Positions 38,852 to 47,211 of a stretch of DNA of 64,000 nucleotides are shown in pieces. The notes beneath the pieces are model-generated. The model was not told the origin of the DNA. It searched no databases and worked only from the letters and a program-made list of their open reading frames with translations. Within the stretch, counting starts at the first letter, position 1. The number at the start of each line of letters is the position of its first letter. The DNA is taken from NCBI RefSeq assembly GCF_040081985.1, contig NZ_JBEBMH010000024.1, positions 29,764-93,763 of the forward strand, written 5' to 3'. Origin of the DNA: Kumtagia yinganensis (lineage in GTDB: Bacteria > Pseudomonadota > Alphaproteobacteria > Rhizobiales > Rhizobiaceae). A program made the translations under genes and the position numbers.

Positions 38852-39718
38852 TCATGACGTGTCGGGGCGCTGGAGGACGTCGAAGGCGAGGCCGTGGAGG
38901 TCGTTCAGCACTTCGTGGACATCGTGGGTGGGTTTTTGGCGCCAGCCCGGCGGCCAGCCGGGTTTCAGCGGCCAAATGCGGCGGGACCGCGTGGCCTTGC
39001 CGGCTCTCCTGGATCGCGCATTTCCCACCTCGCGGCGTTGCTTGTCTCGGGCAATCATGGCCTCGTTGCGCGCCCGCCAGCGGGCGAACCGTCTTGCCTG
39101 GCCTGGCAGATCGTCCAATGCGGCCGCCAGCGCCCGCAGCCGCAGGGCGAGCCGCGTCGCATCGACGGCATCGCCGGCAGGCAGGCGGCGGAACGGCATG
39201 CCCGATCCATCGGCAGCGACCGGCCGTGGGCGCACACTCCACGGTTTCAGCGGATCGAACAGCGGCAGGCTGAGTTTCTGCGGCCGGGCGGCGCGAAGTT
39301 CGGCCGCCCGCCTGGCCGCCGCGGCCCGCCTGATCTGCTCACGCGACATGGTGACGGCAATGCCAAAACCGCGCAGCATCGGCTCCGGGCTTTTCGGCTT
39401 CGGCTCCCGCAAACGCGGCGGCGGCAGGACCAGCCCGCGCGCCGCGACGATGATCAGGCGCCGCGCCGCCGCCTCGGCCGGACGCAGCAGTTTCAGCACC
39501 GCGCAGTAGAGATAGCGCGGCAGGGTAAATGCCGGGGACAGTCTGTTTCTCTCCGCCAGCGCTCTTTTTCGCGCCGCAGCGCCTTTTCGTGCGAACAGAG
39601 ACGACTGATCGTCGGTAGCCGGCGTGGCCTCGGCGTTTATGCCGGCCATGGCGACGAGCATGATGACGACGCGCCTCAGCGCCTCAAGGTGCCTGTCGAC
39701 CGTCAGCGTCCAGTCCAT
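38852..39718 (-). CDS. Hypothetical protein conserved in Rhizobiales, 288 aa
   Basis: The ATG at 39718 has GGAGG 11 bases upstream and begins MDWTLTVDRHLEALRRVVIM, followed by a hydrophobic helix (VVIMLVAMAGI). The rest is strongly basic and rich in Arg, Ala and Leu, with REPKPKSPEP and KPWSVRPRPV segments. No enzymatic motif is visible. I recall similar annotations near guaB-type loci in rhizobia but cannot name a family. The opposite-strand frame over the same DNA looks like a mirror of arginine-rich codons. Confidence 0.6.
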   Translation of the reverse strand: MDWTLTVDRHLEALRRVVIMLVAMAGINAEATPATDDQSSLFARKGAAARKRALAERNRLSPAFTLPRYLYCAVLKLLRPAEAAARRLIIVAARGLVLPPPRLREPKPKSPEPMLRGFGIAVTMSREQIRRAAAARRAAELRAARPQKLSLPLFDPLKPWSVRPRPVAADGSGMPFRRLPAGDAVDATRLALRLRALAAALDDLPGQARRFARWRARNEAMIARDKQRREVGNARSRRAGKATRSRRIWPLKPGWPPGWRQKPTHDVHEVLNDLHGLAFDVLQRPDTS

Positions 39719-40199
39719 CGCCACCCGCCTCCTTTCCAGCACGGGCGACGGCAATTGTCGCGCAGGCGGGACGGAGGGGGATAAGGTCCGCGAAAAATAA
39801 CTCTGGCGGAAGCCGGAAGGGCGGTGTTCGCACGGCGCTTGCTGCGCGATTTTCCTTGTCGTTCCAATGGGTTGCTCTGGGCGCCTGCCCTTGACCATCG
39901 GCACCGGCCCTCATGCGCCTGCCGGCATCTTCTCCCCGTCTGGAGACCAGGGCGAGCGGATACGGTTTTGCTTTGGCAACAATCCTCCCCGCCTCGCCTG
40001 CGGCGAGACGGAGAGGAGGAAACGTCGGCGCAGGTTTCGCCGATCGCAGGGTCGGTGATTGACGAAACCGAAACGGACAGGCTCCCTCGCCCCGCTCTTA
40101 CGTGGGCCGAAGCCGGCTCCGGGCGGATCGTCACGAGCCACCCGGTGACGGATATCGAATTGCAGGGGGCGGCGGGCCGGCGGCCAGCCGGTTCATATT
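39719..40199. other. Non-coding stretch with a small repeat
   Basis: About 480 bp without a supported gene. It holds the inverted-repeat element described at 39928-40020. The rest is ordinary high-GC sequence, including the upstream region of the hypothetical gene ending the previous block. Confidence 0.5.
39928..40020. repeat. Short intergenic repeat with imperfect terminal inverted repeats
   Basis: TCTTCTCCCCGTCT (39928-39941) and, inverted, AGACGGAGAGGAGGA (40006-40020) match at about 11 of 14 positions. Between them is a strong hairpin, CTCGCCTGCGGCGAG (39993-40007). This is typical of rhizobial REP/RIME-type repeats. Confidence 0.5.
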
Positions 40200-41180
40200 C
40201 TACAGATCGAGCTGATAGGTCTCGGGGATATACCGGTAGCCGGTCCCCGTCTTCTCGACATAACCGACTGCCGGAAACGGCATATGGTAGCCGATGAATG
40301 GCAGGCGGTCGGTGGCGATCATATCGAAAACTTTTCGCCGCGATGCGGCGCCTTGCGTCTTGTCGGCGTCGAAGCGCACGTGCCAGTCCGGCTGTTGCAG
40401 CGAGGCGACATAGTGGTTCGCGGTGTCGGCGGTCAGCACCAGCTTCCTGCCCGATGACTCCACCGTGAAGATCAAATGGCCGGGCGTGTGGCCGGGAGCG
40501 CCCATGGCTCGGATTCCGGAGACAACCTCGCCGCCATCGTCGACAAAAATCGTCTTCTCCGCCAGCGGCTTGACATTGGCGGCCACGGCCTTGGCGTTGC
40601 CTTCGGTCGGGCCGGCCATGCGTTCCGGCGCCGTCCAGAAATCGAACTCTGTCTTGCCCATGACGTAACGCGCATTGGCGAAGGTCGGCGCGCCATTCTC
40701 CATCAATCCGCCGATGTGGTCGCCATGCATGTGGGTGATGACGACGACCGACACGTCTTCGGGCCTGTAACCGGAAGCGTGCAGGCGCGACGGCAATTGT
40801 CCCATGCCGTTGGCGCGGGCGCCGGCTCCAAGGCCGGTGTCGAACAGGATGAGTTCCGAACCGGTGTTGACCAGCACCGGCGTGAAACCGTTGACGAAGC
40901 GGTCCGACGGCAGAAGGTTTTCCCGCATCAGTTCCGCAACCGCCTCCGCCGTCTGGTTCTCGCCGAAAATCGGAAAAGGCCCCTCGCCCGGCCGCAATCC
41001 GTCCAGGATCGTCGTCACCTCGAAATCGCCCAGGGCAAAGCGGTTGAAACCGGCATTGCCGACGTCAGCCTTGGGTGCCGCGGCGCTGGCGGCGCGGACC
41101 ATGATCTGCGGGAACAGCAAGGCGGATGCGCCCACGGCCCCCAGTTTCAGCGCGGTCCTGCGGTCGATGTCGATGGTCAT
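40200..41180 (-). CDS. Metallo-beta-lactamase-fold hydrolase, exported
   Basis: A 326-residue zinc hydrolase. The ATG at 41180 has GAGGAGA upstream and starts MTIDIDRRTALKLGAVGASA, a twin-arginine-like export signal ending near AASAA. The metal site is complete: THMHGDHIGG, then histidine in GAPGHTPGH, aspartate in LTADTANH and a C-terminal histidine (IGYHMPFPAVG). The family includes quorum-quenching lactonases, sulfatase-like and nuclease-like enzymes; I cannot assign a substrate. Divergent from the F420-type reductase gene. Confidence 0.83.
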   Translation of the reverse strand: MTIDIDRRTALKLGAVGASALLFPQIMVRAASAAAPKADVGNAGFNRFALGDFEVTTILDGLRPGEGPFPIFGENQTAEAVAELMRENLLPSDRFVNGFTPVLVNTGSELILFDTGLGAGARANGMGQLPSRLHASGYRPEDVSVVVITHMHGDHIGGLMENGAPTFANARYVMGKTEFDFWTAPERMAGPTEGNAKAVAANVKPLAEKTIFVDDGGEVVSGIRAMGAPGHTPGHLIFTVESSGRKLVLTADTANHYVASLQQPDWHVRFDADKTQGAASRRKVFDMIATDRLPFIGYHMPFPAVGYVEKTGTGYRYIPETYQLDL

Positions 41181-41365
41181 GTCGCTATTTCTCCTCTTTC
41201 GTCGAAGCAATAACGACATTTGTATGCGACCTTTTCCCGACGACTTTTCACATGGCCGTGAGGACAGGACTTCGATCGTCTCCACGGCCAAGCTGGACCG
41301 CCGGCCATCGTTGACGCGGCCCGCACGGGTAGCGAAAATGAGCCGCACAACCCACGGGTATCGGC

Positions 41366-42025
41366 ATGAGAATCGGTATCATCGGCGCCGGAAACATCGG
41401 ACAGGCTCTGGCAAAACTCGCCGTCGGCGCAGGCCACGAGGTGATGCTCAGCAATTCACGCGGGCCGGAGAGCCTGGCGGAAACGGCGGCCGAGATCGGC
41501 TGCGCGGCCGGCACCGCCGCGCAGGCGGCGGAGTTCGGCGAGATCGTCGTGGTTACCGTCCCATTGAAGAACGTCACCCAGATCGACCCCGCACCGCTCG
41601 CCGGCAAGACCGTCATCGACACCAACAACTATTACCCGAACCGGGACGGCCGGATCGCCGACCTCGACGAATTGCGCACCACGACGAGTTCGATGGTGGC
41701 CGCGCATTTTTCCCGATCGCATGTCGTGAAGGCGTTCAATGCGATCCTGGCTGCCGATCTTCCGAAGTCCGCGGGCTCCCTTGGACTGCCGGGCCGGCGT
41801 GCCCTGCCGATTGCGGGAGACGATGCGGCCTCCAAGGCGGCGGTGGCCGATCTGCATGCGCAGTTCGGTTTCGACGTGGTCGACGCCGGCAGGCTGGAGG
41901 AAAGCTGGCGCTTCGAGCGCGCCAAGCCGGCCTATTGCATCCCGCTGGTTCGAGACGATCTGCGCGCCGCGCTGGCCAAGGCGGAGCGGGACGTGGAACT
42001 GCCGCACGGCTCCTGGTGGCGGTGA
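41366..42025 (+). CDS. F420-type NADP(H) oxidoreductase
   Basis: A 219-residue Rossmann-fold protein. It begins MRIGIIGAGNIGQALAKLAV with the nucleotide site GAGNIG and the NADP-preferring SNSRGPES. The family (F420-dependent NADP reductase, PF03807-like N-terminus) in organisms without F420 acts on other substrates. VIDTNNYYPNRDG and a conserved histidine in MVAAHFSRSHVVKAFN are visible. It is the last chromosomal gene before the integrated element. Confidence 0.82.
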   Translation: MRIGIIGAGNIGQALAKLAVGAGHEVMLSNSRGPESLAETAAEIGCAAGTAAQAAEFGEIVVVTVPLKNVTQIDPAPLAGKTVIDTNNYYPNRDGRIADLDELRTTTSSMVAAHFSRSHVVKAFNAILAADLPKSAGSLGLPGRRALPIAGDDAASKAAVADLHAQFGFDVVDAGRLEESWRFERAKPAYCIPLVRDDLRAALAKAERDVELPHGSWWR

Positions 42026-42184
42026 GCGTGCCCAGCACGTCCTCCGCCGCGTCGATCCGCGTTTTCTGGCTTGCCGGTTCACCACTTGTGGCACCCTGCC
42101 GCTTGACGGCCGGCACCTTACATTCGATTGCGAGTCTTCCCGCCGGTCCAGTTCACACCGGACCACGACAACCGGAATAACACG

Positions 42185-42240
42185 TTGCAACGCACCGTCC
42201 CGCTGATCCTCGCGGTCGCCCTGTTCATGGAGAACGTGTA
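42185..42240 (+). pseudogene. Stranded native 5' end of the MFS transporter gene
   Basis: Reading from TTG at 42185, the frame gives LQRTVPLILAVALFMENV and then stops at TAA (42239-42241). This matches the start of the MFS protein at 57669 (MARNPRVLPLILATALFMEN) at most positions. It is the original first ~17 codons of that gene, cut off by insertion of the element after the codons for FMEN. Its own promoter presumably lies in 42026-42184. Confidence 0.8.
42222..42235. other. attL core
   Basis: TGTTCATGGAGAAC, identical to 57715-57728. It encodes the FMEN residues of the MFS transporter. Sequence similarity to the right copy continues imperfectly outward to the left, because both flanks code for similar protein, and stops 2-3 bases to the right. 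Confidence 0.8.
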
Positions 42241-42416
42241 AATCCCATACAATGTGCGGGTATGTGCACACCTGCAATGGACAGTTCATAAGTTATCTCA
42301 TAATTGCCGACAGACCCTAAAAGCCCCTGTCGCGATGTGCCCACCCCCCGTGCCCACCTTGACGGAAATAATGCGCATACCGCACGATGCACGCTGACCC
42401 ATCGAAGGTGGCTGCC
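42236..42416. other. Left end of the element: non-coding, candidate integrase arm sites
   Basis: About 180 bp without a gene. It holds ATGTGCACA (42262-42270), GTTCATAAGTT (42284-42294, whose inverse TTCATAAGTT is also at the right end, 57546-57555) and one copy of the dispersed motif CCCCCCGTGCCCACCTTG (42344-42361). Confidence 0.5.
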
Positions 42417-42674
42417 ATGGATGATCGACTGTCAACGAAAAAGGCCTTGGAGGTCTTGGGCTGGACTCATCGGAACACCCTCTACACGCGGGTAAAGGCC
42501 GGCGAAATTGCAGTCATTAAGGACGGCCAGCGAAGCTACTACCTGCGATCCGAGTTGGAGCGCTATTTGAACGCGGTGCAAAACCCAGAGATCACGGTCG
42601 AAGAGGCTCACCGTCGAGCGCAGGAAGCCGCTGACTATGCGGATCGCGGGCTGGAATGGCCGCCGAAATCTTAG
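42417..42674 (+). CDS. AlpA/Xis-like helix-turn-helix protein, 85 aa
   Basis: A small DNA-binding protein of the MerR-like excisionase group (HTH_17 type), with LSTKKALEVLGWTHRNTLYT as the recognition unit and a wing (IKDGQRSYYLRSELERYL). The ATG at 42417 has AAGGTGG 5 bases before it; an upstream in-frame ATG at 42387 lacks a site. Its place at the element's left end suggests directing excision by the integrase or activating it, as AlpA does in P4-like satellites. The C-terminal tail is acidic. Confidence 0.78.
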   Translation: MDDRLSTKKALEVLGWTHRNTLYTRVKAGEIAVIKDGQRSYYLRSELERYLNAVQNPEITVEEAHRRAQEAADYADRGLEWPPKS

Positions 42675-42721
42675 CCCGAACTTTGCTCGGCTTCTGCCTC
42701 GCTGACGCTCGGGGCAACGAA

Positions 42722-42750
42722 GTGCATCCATGTGCATCCGCCTGTGCATC
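42722..42750. repeat. Three phased GTGCATC repeats
   Basis: GTGCATC at 42722-42728, 42732-42738 and 42744-42750, spaced 10 and 12 bp, that is about one helical turn. The same word occurs at the right end of the element (57597, 57618, variant 57629) and near 46070. Candidate binding sites of the integrase or the Xis-like protein. Confidence 0.55.
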
Positions 42751-42817
42751 AAAGCTGGCGATTTCGGCAGGCCCGCCTGATAGATGAAATGTCCTCACAA
42801 CCGAAGAGGACATTCAA

Positions 42818-43294
42818 ATGGACGATCAAGACCTTAAAGCGAAGGCGGACAGCATCCGAGAACGGATGAAAAAGAACGAGGCCGATAAACTGGCGATCGG
42901 GCACGAGCTTATCCTGATTAAGAAGACTCTCGGCCACGGGAATTTCACGAATTGGGTGAACCAGCACCTTCGCGTCACCATGCGGACGGTTCAAAACTAT
43001 ATTAAGGCCGCGAAGCAGCCAATTCTCTCCACTCCTCGTGCCAAAAGCGAAAGTCGTTCGCTTTTGGCCAAACCTGCGACGGTGACGCGTGGGGAGTCCG
43101 TCACGAGCAAGGCTGTCATGGGGCCGGACGAGGGGCACGAGGCCGCCGCCAGCTTGTTCGCATGGATCAACGAGGAGTGGGCCGTCTTCGCGGACGAGCG
43201 CTTAGAGGGGCACGAGATCGTCATGAAGATCGATGGTCACGAGTTCCCGCTAAACTCACCGATACCGAAGGCTAAGCTCGTAGCAGTCCACTGA
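42818..43294 (+). CDS. DUF3102-like phage protein, 158 aa
   Basis: The N-terminal half carries AIGHELILIKKTLGHGNFTN and WVNQHLRVTMRTVQNYIKAA, the pattern of DUF3102 proteins common on phages and plasmids, probably a helix-turn-helix DNA-binding domain. The C-terminal half (about 85-158) is unrelated to anything I know. The start at 42818 has GAGGACATTCAA upstream. Possibly a regulator of the element. Confidence 0.65.
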   Translation: MDDQDLKAKADSIRERMKKNEADKLAIGHELILIKKTLGHGNFTNWVNQHLRVTMRTVQNYIKAAKQPILSTPRAKSESRSLLAKPATVTRGESVTSKAVMGPDEGHEAAASLFAWINEEWAVFADERLEGHEIVMKIDGHEFPLNSPIPKAKLVAVH

Positions 43295-43301
43295 TAAGCG
43301 C

Positions 43302-43676
43302 CTACGCATTACCGGACGATGCGCGTTGCGGATTGGTCATCGACTCGTAACGCGCGTCCGCCAACCGCTCTTTCACCGAACCGGCATATTCGCGCTCTGA
43401 CATCGTGCGGTAGCTTCCGCCGATTGAAGCGTCCGAGCCGCCGCCGGGAACTCGCCTGTAGATCAGGTCTAACGCGATCCGCAGCTTGTCCTGATTGCGT
43501 TTGCGAAATGGGACTTTGATGCCTGCTGCGATCCGCTCCGCCTCGTCCCGGTCCTTCCGCTCGACGGCGGCGACGTAGCGCCGGGCTACATTGAACTCTA
43601 CCCGGTCGTCCCTTTCCTCCAGCCAGCGATGCCATACGGCCAGCTTGGACAGCTTCGAAATCCATTCCTCAATCAT
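43302..43676 (-). CDS. Hypothetical protein downstream of terminase, 124 aa
   Basis: A basic helical protein (MIEEWISKLSKLAVWHRWLE at the start). Its start overlaps the stop of the preceding gene by 4 bp (ATGA at 43673-43676), making it the last gene of the terminase operon. No family recognised. Position after terminase suggests a head-joining or packaging accessory, but that is inference from order only. Confidence 0.6.
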   Translation of the reverse strand: MIEEWISKLSKLAVWHRWLEERDDRVEFNVARRYVAAVERKDRDEAERIAAGIKVPFRKRNQDKLRIALDLIYRRVPGGGSDASIGGSYRTMSEREYAGSVKERLADARYESMTNPQRASSGNA

Positions 43677-44059
43677 AAGTCGTTCCAGTCGGACGGATCA
43701 AACGTAAAGCGCTTTCGGCGCGCCGGTGGCGCATCATCGAGGGCGTCGGTCTGCTGACCAAACAACGCGAGATAGAACTCGTCGCTCTCCTTGAGCAGGT
43801 TGCCGGTAGGGTCCTCCAGATCGACATCGTGCCCCCCTGTGTCCATGTCGCGACCATCCCCTGACAGGGTGACCAGCTGCTCGATCTCGGGAGGCTGCGG
43901 AGCCGGGATGAAGCGCAGTTCGGCGCTGTCTGGATCGATGAACTGACCGGCATCGCAAACGACGAAGGTCACCGTCGGCGCGTCGAAGTCATCGCCGCTG
44001 ATTCTTTCGGGGACCGACATCTCGTCGCCGTCAATGTTGAGGAGTCTAACCGTCGCCAT
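43673..44059 (-). CDS. Acidic hypothetical protein downstream of terminase, 128 aa
   Basis: An acidic protein rich in Asp, Glu and Pro. It begins MATVRLLNIDGDEMSVPERI and ends in RKRFTFDPSDWNDL. It starts 4 bp after the terminase stop. No recognised domain. In phage operons this slot often holds a connector or capsid decoration gene; no such similarity is visible here. Confidence 0.6.
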   Translation of the reverse strand: MATVRLLNIDGDEMSVPERISGDDFDAPTVTFVVCDAGQFIDPDSAELRFIPAPQPPEIEQLVTLSGDGRDMDTGGHDVDLEDPTGNLLKESDEFYLALFGQQTDALDDAPPARRKRFTFDPSDWNDL

Positions 44060-44062
44060 GGC

Positions 44063-45382
44063 TCAGAACCCCGGCACGCGAAACATCTCGACCTCGTGCG
44101 AGCCGATCACGTCGCGAGCCATGACGGCGTAACGGATCGAATCCCAGCAATGGTCGTGGCCCTTGCGCGGCATTTGGAGCCGCTTGCCGGTCTGTCGGTC
44201 GATCTTCCATTTGTAGTGCTTCGTCTCGGTCCACGTTTCGGTGCAGGCCGGATGAACGATGATCCGCGAGTGGCCGTTGATGAAGCGGATGCCCTCGACA
44301 ACCGACTTCCCGACCACGTTTTTCGCCGTGACCTCTATCGAAAAGCCCTTGGCCGACAGGGCCGATGTGGTGCGCTGCTCGGAATTGTCGGAGATAACCA
44401 CGGCGTCCCTGCGGTGCAGAACGTCGGTCAGCAGGTCGGCGATGCCGTCAACGTCCTCGCCATAGCCGACGGCTTCCCTCTCGACGTAGATGGTGTTGTA
44501 CTTTTCCAGAACCCACGTCTTGGTGGCGACGGTCGGGTCGTCGGTGTAGCCGAGATCAAGCCCGTAGCATGGCTCCACGCCTTCAAGGTATTGCGCGGGA
44601 ACCGTCCCGATTTCGGCCTTGGTGTAAATGCGGTCCCCTTGCGCGATGTCGTAAGCGCCGCCGTAGACGTGCCCCCACATCTGCTCGTCAACGGCTTTCA
44701 GGCGCCAGTATTCGTCGGCCATCGGTGACGCGAAAAATAGCGGATTGTCCTCCTGCGCGGTGTCGATAAGCAGGAGGTGCTGCGGCGCAACATTGCCACG
44801 ATAGAATCGCTCCACCGCGTCTTCAGGGTCCAGCGGATTCCAAGAGCATATCAATTCCGCGCCTATCGCCCGGATAGCGCGAACCAGATTCATCAGATCG
44901 TTGTGGGCAACGTTCCGAGCCTCGTCCAACCAGAAGATGTTCACATCATCTAAGCCGCGAGTGTCCTCGTCGCTATCGTGCTCAAGACCCCGGAAGAACG
45001 CGAAGGAGCCGGTGACCCGATTGCGGATTTCGTGCAGCGTAACTTCGAACCGATGTTGCAGGCCAAGCCATCTAATCGCGCGTTCCAACGCCCCCTTGCT
45101 GGTATGACGAAGGGACACCTGTCGCTTGCGCATACCGGCGACAATGACGAAAGCGGCATCCATACGAAGCACGATATAGATGGCTATTGACGTTGACTTG
45201 GCCGTGCCACGCCCGCCGAACACGGCTTTATGAGTGAAGCCGGGCCGGAATAGCTGGAGGTACTTCTTGCTCAGAACGAGCTTCCCGTTCCAGCTTGCCG
45301 AATTGTTGACGGTCTCGCGCAACGTTCGGAGAGCCCGGTTGGCCATCGCCGGATTGGTGAGCGTGTTCCAACCCTCAATCAT
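44063..45382 (-). CDS. terL: Phage terminase large subunit (PBSX/Terminase_3 type)
   Basis: A 439-residue packaging motor and nuclease. The ATPase half shows Walker A GGRGTAKS (57-64) and Walker B VNIFWLDEARN. The C-terminal RNase-H-like nuclease has YGLDLGYTDDPTVA, VVISDNSEQ and HDHCWDSIRYAV, giving the three acidic metal ligands. Full length for its family, so it may be active. It follows terS by 43 bp. A satellite keeping its own large terminase is unusual, since most redirect the helper's enzyme. Confidence 0.9.
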   Translation of the reverse strand: MIEGWNTLTNPAMANRALRTLRETVNNSASWNGKLVLSKKYLQLFRPGFTHKAVFGGRGTAKSTSIAIYIVLRMDAAFVIVAGMRKRQVSLRHTSKGALERAIRWLGLQHRFEVTLHEIRNRVTGSFAFFRGLEHDSDEDTRGLDDVNIFWLDEARNVAHNDLMNLVRAIRAIGAELICSWNPLDPEDAVERFYRGNVAPQHLLLIDTAQEDNPLFFASPMADEYWRLKAVDEQMWGHVYGGAYDIAQGDRIYTKAEIGTVPAQYLEGVEPCYGLDLGYTDDPTVATKTWVLEKYNTIYVEREAVGYGEDVDGIADLLTDVLHRRDAVVISDNSEQRTTSALSAKGFSIEVTAKNVVGKSVVEGIRFINGHSRIIVHPACTETWTETKHYKWKIDRQTGKRLQMPRKGHDHCWDSIRYAVMARDVIGSHEVEMFRVPGF

Positions 45383-45402
45383 CGCGGAGGGTCCACGCCT
45401 GC

Positions 45403-45420
45403 ACCACTGTGCCGACCTTG
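45403..45420. repeat. Copy of the dispersed 18-bp motif between terL and terS
   Basis: ACCACTGTGCCGACCTTG matches CCCCCTGTGCCCACCTTG (55287-55304) at 15 of 18 positions. It lies in the 43-bp gap between the two terminase genes. Confidence 0.4.
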
Positions 45421-45425
45421 CTCAC

Positions 45426-46049
45426 TTACACGACCTTGCCCGACGGCGGCCGCTTGATCGGATCGGCCAGCTTGTCGGCTGATTTCTTGGCGGTGACCTG
45501 CTCGATTTTCAGGCCGTTGACCTTCGCGCCCAGAAGCCCGAGCAGCGTCTTCACAAACGTCTCGTCGCATTCGCCGTTGGCGTAAGACTGGAGAACGGTG
45601 TCGATTGCATCGACCGGCGCAAGGTTCGTCAGTTCCCTTGCATCGCCAAGCGAGTTGGGCACAGCGGCGGGGCCGACCGCCCGCTTGATGATCTCGCTCG
45701 CGACATCAAGCCTGTCTTGCAGCTTGCCATTGCTGGTCAGCACCTCCTCCATCACCTCGAATGCCTGTTTGAGGCAGGACGCGGCACGGGCGCGCACATA
45801 CTTCTTGGCCGTTGCCACATCCATTGCGTCACCTCTCGCGCCGACATTTCCCAAGAAATGCTCGTGGCGCTTTTTCAGGTGGTCGGCTCGCCTGCGCTCC
45901 TCGGCCTCCTGCCTGAGCCTTTTCGCCGCCCAAGCCTCCTCCTCCGAAAGGTTCGTCGCGGAGGTGCGGCGCAGGTGCTCAAGCTGCTCGTCGCTTAGCT
46001 CGACAATCGGCTTGACCGTAGAGGCGTCAAACATAAGCGGAAAAGACAT
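45426..46049 (-). CDS. Probable terminase small subunit, 207 aa
   Basis: Placed directly upstream of terL on the same strand, the usual place for the DNA-recognition subunit. It has a charged coiled-coil region (EEAWAAKRLRQEAEERRRAD) and helical segments further on (KLQDRLDVASEIIKRAVGPA). No clear HTH motif is visible, so the assignment rests on position, size and helical character. The start at 46049 is the first gene codon after an AT-rich control region. Confidence 0.6.
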   Translation of the reverse strand: MSFPLMFDASTVKPIVELSDEQLEHLRRTSATNLSEEEAWAAKRLRQEAEERRRADHLKKRHEHFLGNVGARGDAMDVATAKKYVRARAASCLKQAFEVMEEVLTSNGKLQDRLDVASEIIKRAVGPAAVPNSLGDARELTNLAPVDAIDTVLQSYANGECDETFVKTLLGLLGAKVNGLKIEQVTAKKSADKLADPIKRPPSGKVV

Positions 46050-46260
46050 CGCGCATCCCCAAACACATAGTGCATCCGTGTCAATATATACACAGTTATA
46101 TAAGTATTAACAAGGTTGAACGTTGAATCTACATTGACAATTGATAGCAACTGATCAACGTTACACATGCACAACTGCGATGTCCCCGAGCCGGCAATGC
46201 TCGTCTCTCCTGTGGCTTTGCCGGCTCACCCCGCAGATGTGCCGGGAAAGGATAAGCGCC
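46050..46260. promoter_or_regulatory. AT-rich divergent control region of terminase and protease genes
   Basis: It contains inverted repeat AACGTTGA (46119-46126)/TCAACGTT (46155-46162), a TTGACAATTG word (46134-46143) resembling half of the operator at 52641-52654, and one GTGCATC copy near 46070. It lies between divergent genes and is much more AT-rich than either. Candidate late-gene switch; promoters are not certain. Confidence 0.5.
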
Positions 46261-46467
46261 GTGCCAAAATTACCCAAAGCCACGCCTGAGATGCCGCCGA
46301 CAGACAAGGCGAAGGCTAAGGCGGAATTCATGGCCCTGTATAAGGACCGCGATCTTTCTGGCCTGCTCGTGTTTGGCGGTCCGGGGATCGTGACAAACTT
46401 CTCGGTCGATGGCCGTCTGGTTCCCGCCGACGCGATCAAGGCGCCTCCGAAGTCGGATTTGAACTGA
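46261..46467 (+). CDS. Hypothetical protein, 68 aa, upstream of prohead protease
   Basis: Starts at a GTG at 46261 with AAAGGATAAG upstream. The product is MPKLPKATPEMPPTDKAKAK and a C-terminal part with DLSGLLVFGGPGIVTNFSVD. It ends 1 bp before the protease start. No family recognised; a small acid/base-mixed head-module protein would fit the position. Confidence 0.55.
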   Translation: MPKLPKATPEMPPTDKAKAKAEFMALYKDRDLSGLLVFGGPGIVTNFSVDGRLVPADAIKAPPKSDLN

Positions 46468-46468
46468 C

Positions 46469-47197
46469 ATGTCGGGCCTCGACGATCTCACTAAGGGGTT
46501 CGCCAGAACTCAGGCCTTGATCCTCGGCGTTCGGGCCAAGTTGGTGAAATATCAGGCGCTGGGCGAAGGCGATGCAGCAACCGTAGCTGGTGCAGATAGA
46601 GCCATCGCACAAGCCAAGTTTGCTCTGGTGGACGATGGACGCATGCTCGGCAAAGACCGCGCGTCATCCGTCCAGGCCGATAGCAGCGACGGCGTTGTCT
46701 CCGGCCTCGCCTCGACCGATGACATGGACCTCTATCGGCATGTCGTGACAGCCGGGGCGTTTTCTCAATCCATCCGTAAGCGCGGGCTGACGGGGCCGCC
46801 AGCCATCAAGCTGCTGTTGGACCATGACTGGACAAAAATTGCCGGCGTTATTCGCCGTTTGGAGTATCGCGGCGGGCGGCTAGAGATCGACGCCAAACTG
46901 AATCTCGACATCGACTACGTGCGCGACCGCTACTCAGCGATGAAGATGCTCGGGGGCTTCAACTTCTCGGTCGGATTTTTACTTCAGGAATACGAGATCA
47001 AGACCGACGCCAACAAGGTCGAATACCTCCAGATCAACCGGGGTGATCTCTTCGAGGTAAGTCTGGTCGCGTTCCCCGGTAACGAAGCCGCGACGCTCAC
47101 CTCCATCAAGCAGCAATCGCTCGAAGGGCAATCACCACTCGACCCGGCCATTGCAGCCATCCAACGCATCCAAGGGCTACTGGCTACCCTCAGATAG
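46469..47197 (+). CDS. HK97-family prohead protease
   Basis: A 242-residue serine protease of family S78. In phages it cleaves the scaffold part of the capsid protein during head assembly. The catalytic region shows LLLDHDWTKIAGVIRRLEY (histidine) and GGFNFSVGFLL (serine), with VSLVAFPGNEAATLTSIK as the typical C-terminal strand. An N-terminal helical extension of about 60 residues precedes it. No capsid gene follows, which is odd for this family; the next gene encodes an unrelated 151-aa protein. Confidence 0.85.
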   Translation: MSGLDDLTKGFARTQALILGVRAKLVKYQALGEGDAATVAGADRAIAQAKFALVDDGRMLGKDRASSVQADSSDGVVSGLASTDDMDLYRHVVTAGAFSQSIRKRGLTGPPAIKLLLDHDWTKIAGVIRRLEYRGGRLEIDAKLNLDIDYVRDRYSAMKMLGGFNFSVGFLLQEYEIKTDANKVEYLQINRGDLFEVSLVAFPGNEAATLTSIKQQSLEGQSPLDPAIAAIQRIQGLLATLR

Positions 47198-47211
47198 AAG
47201 GAACGACTTTT

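Noticed and set aside
38727..39509. A 260-codon plus-strand frame over the hypothetical gene at 38852-39718
   Set aside because: The minus-strand frame has a good ribosome site and a plausible N-terminal helix; this one is an arginine-rich mirror.
42222..42235. tRNA gene as integration target
   Set aside because: P4-type integrases often use tRNA genes, but the 14-bp core here lies in MFS coding sequence and no tRNA-like fold is present at either end.
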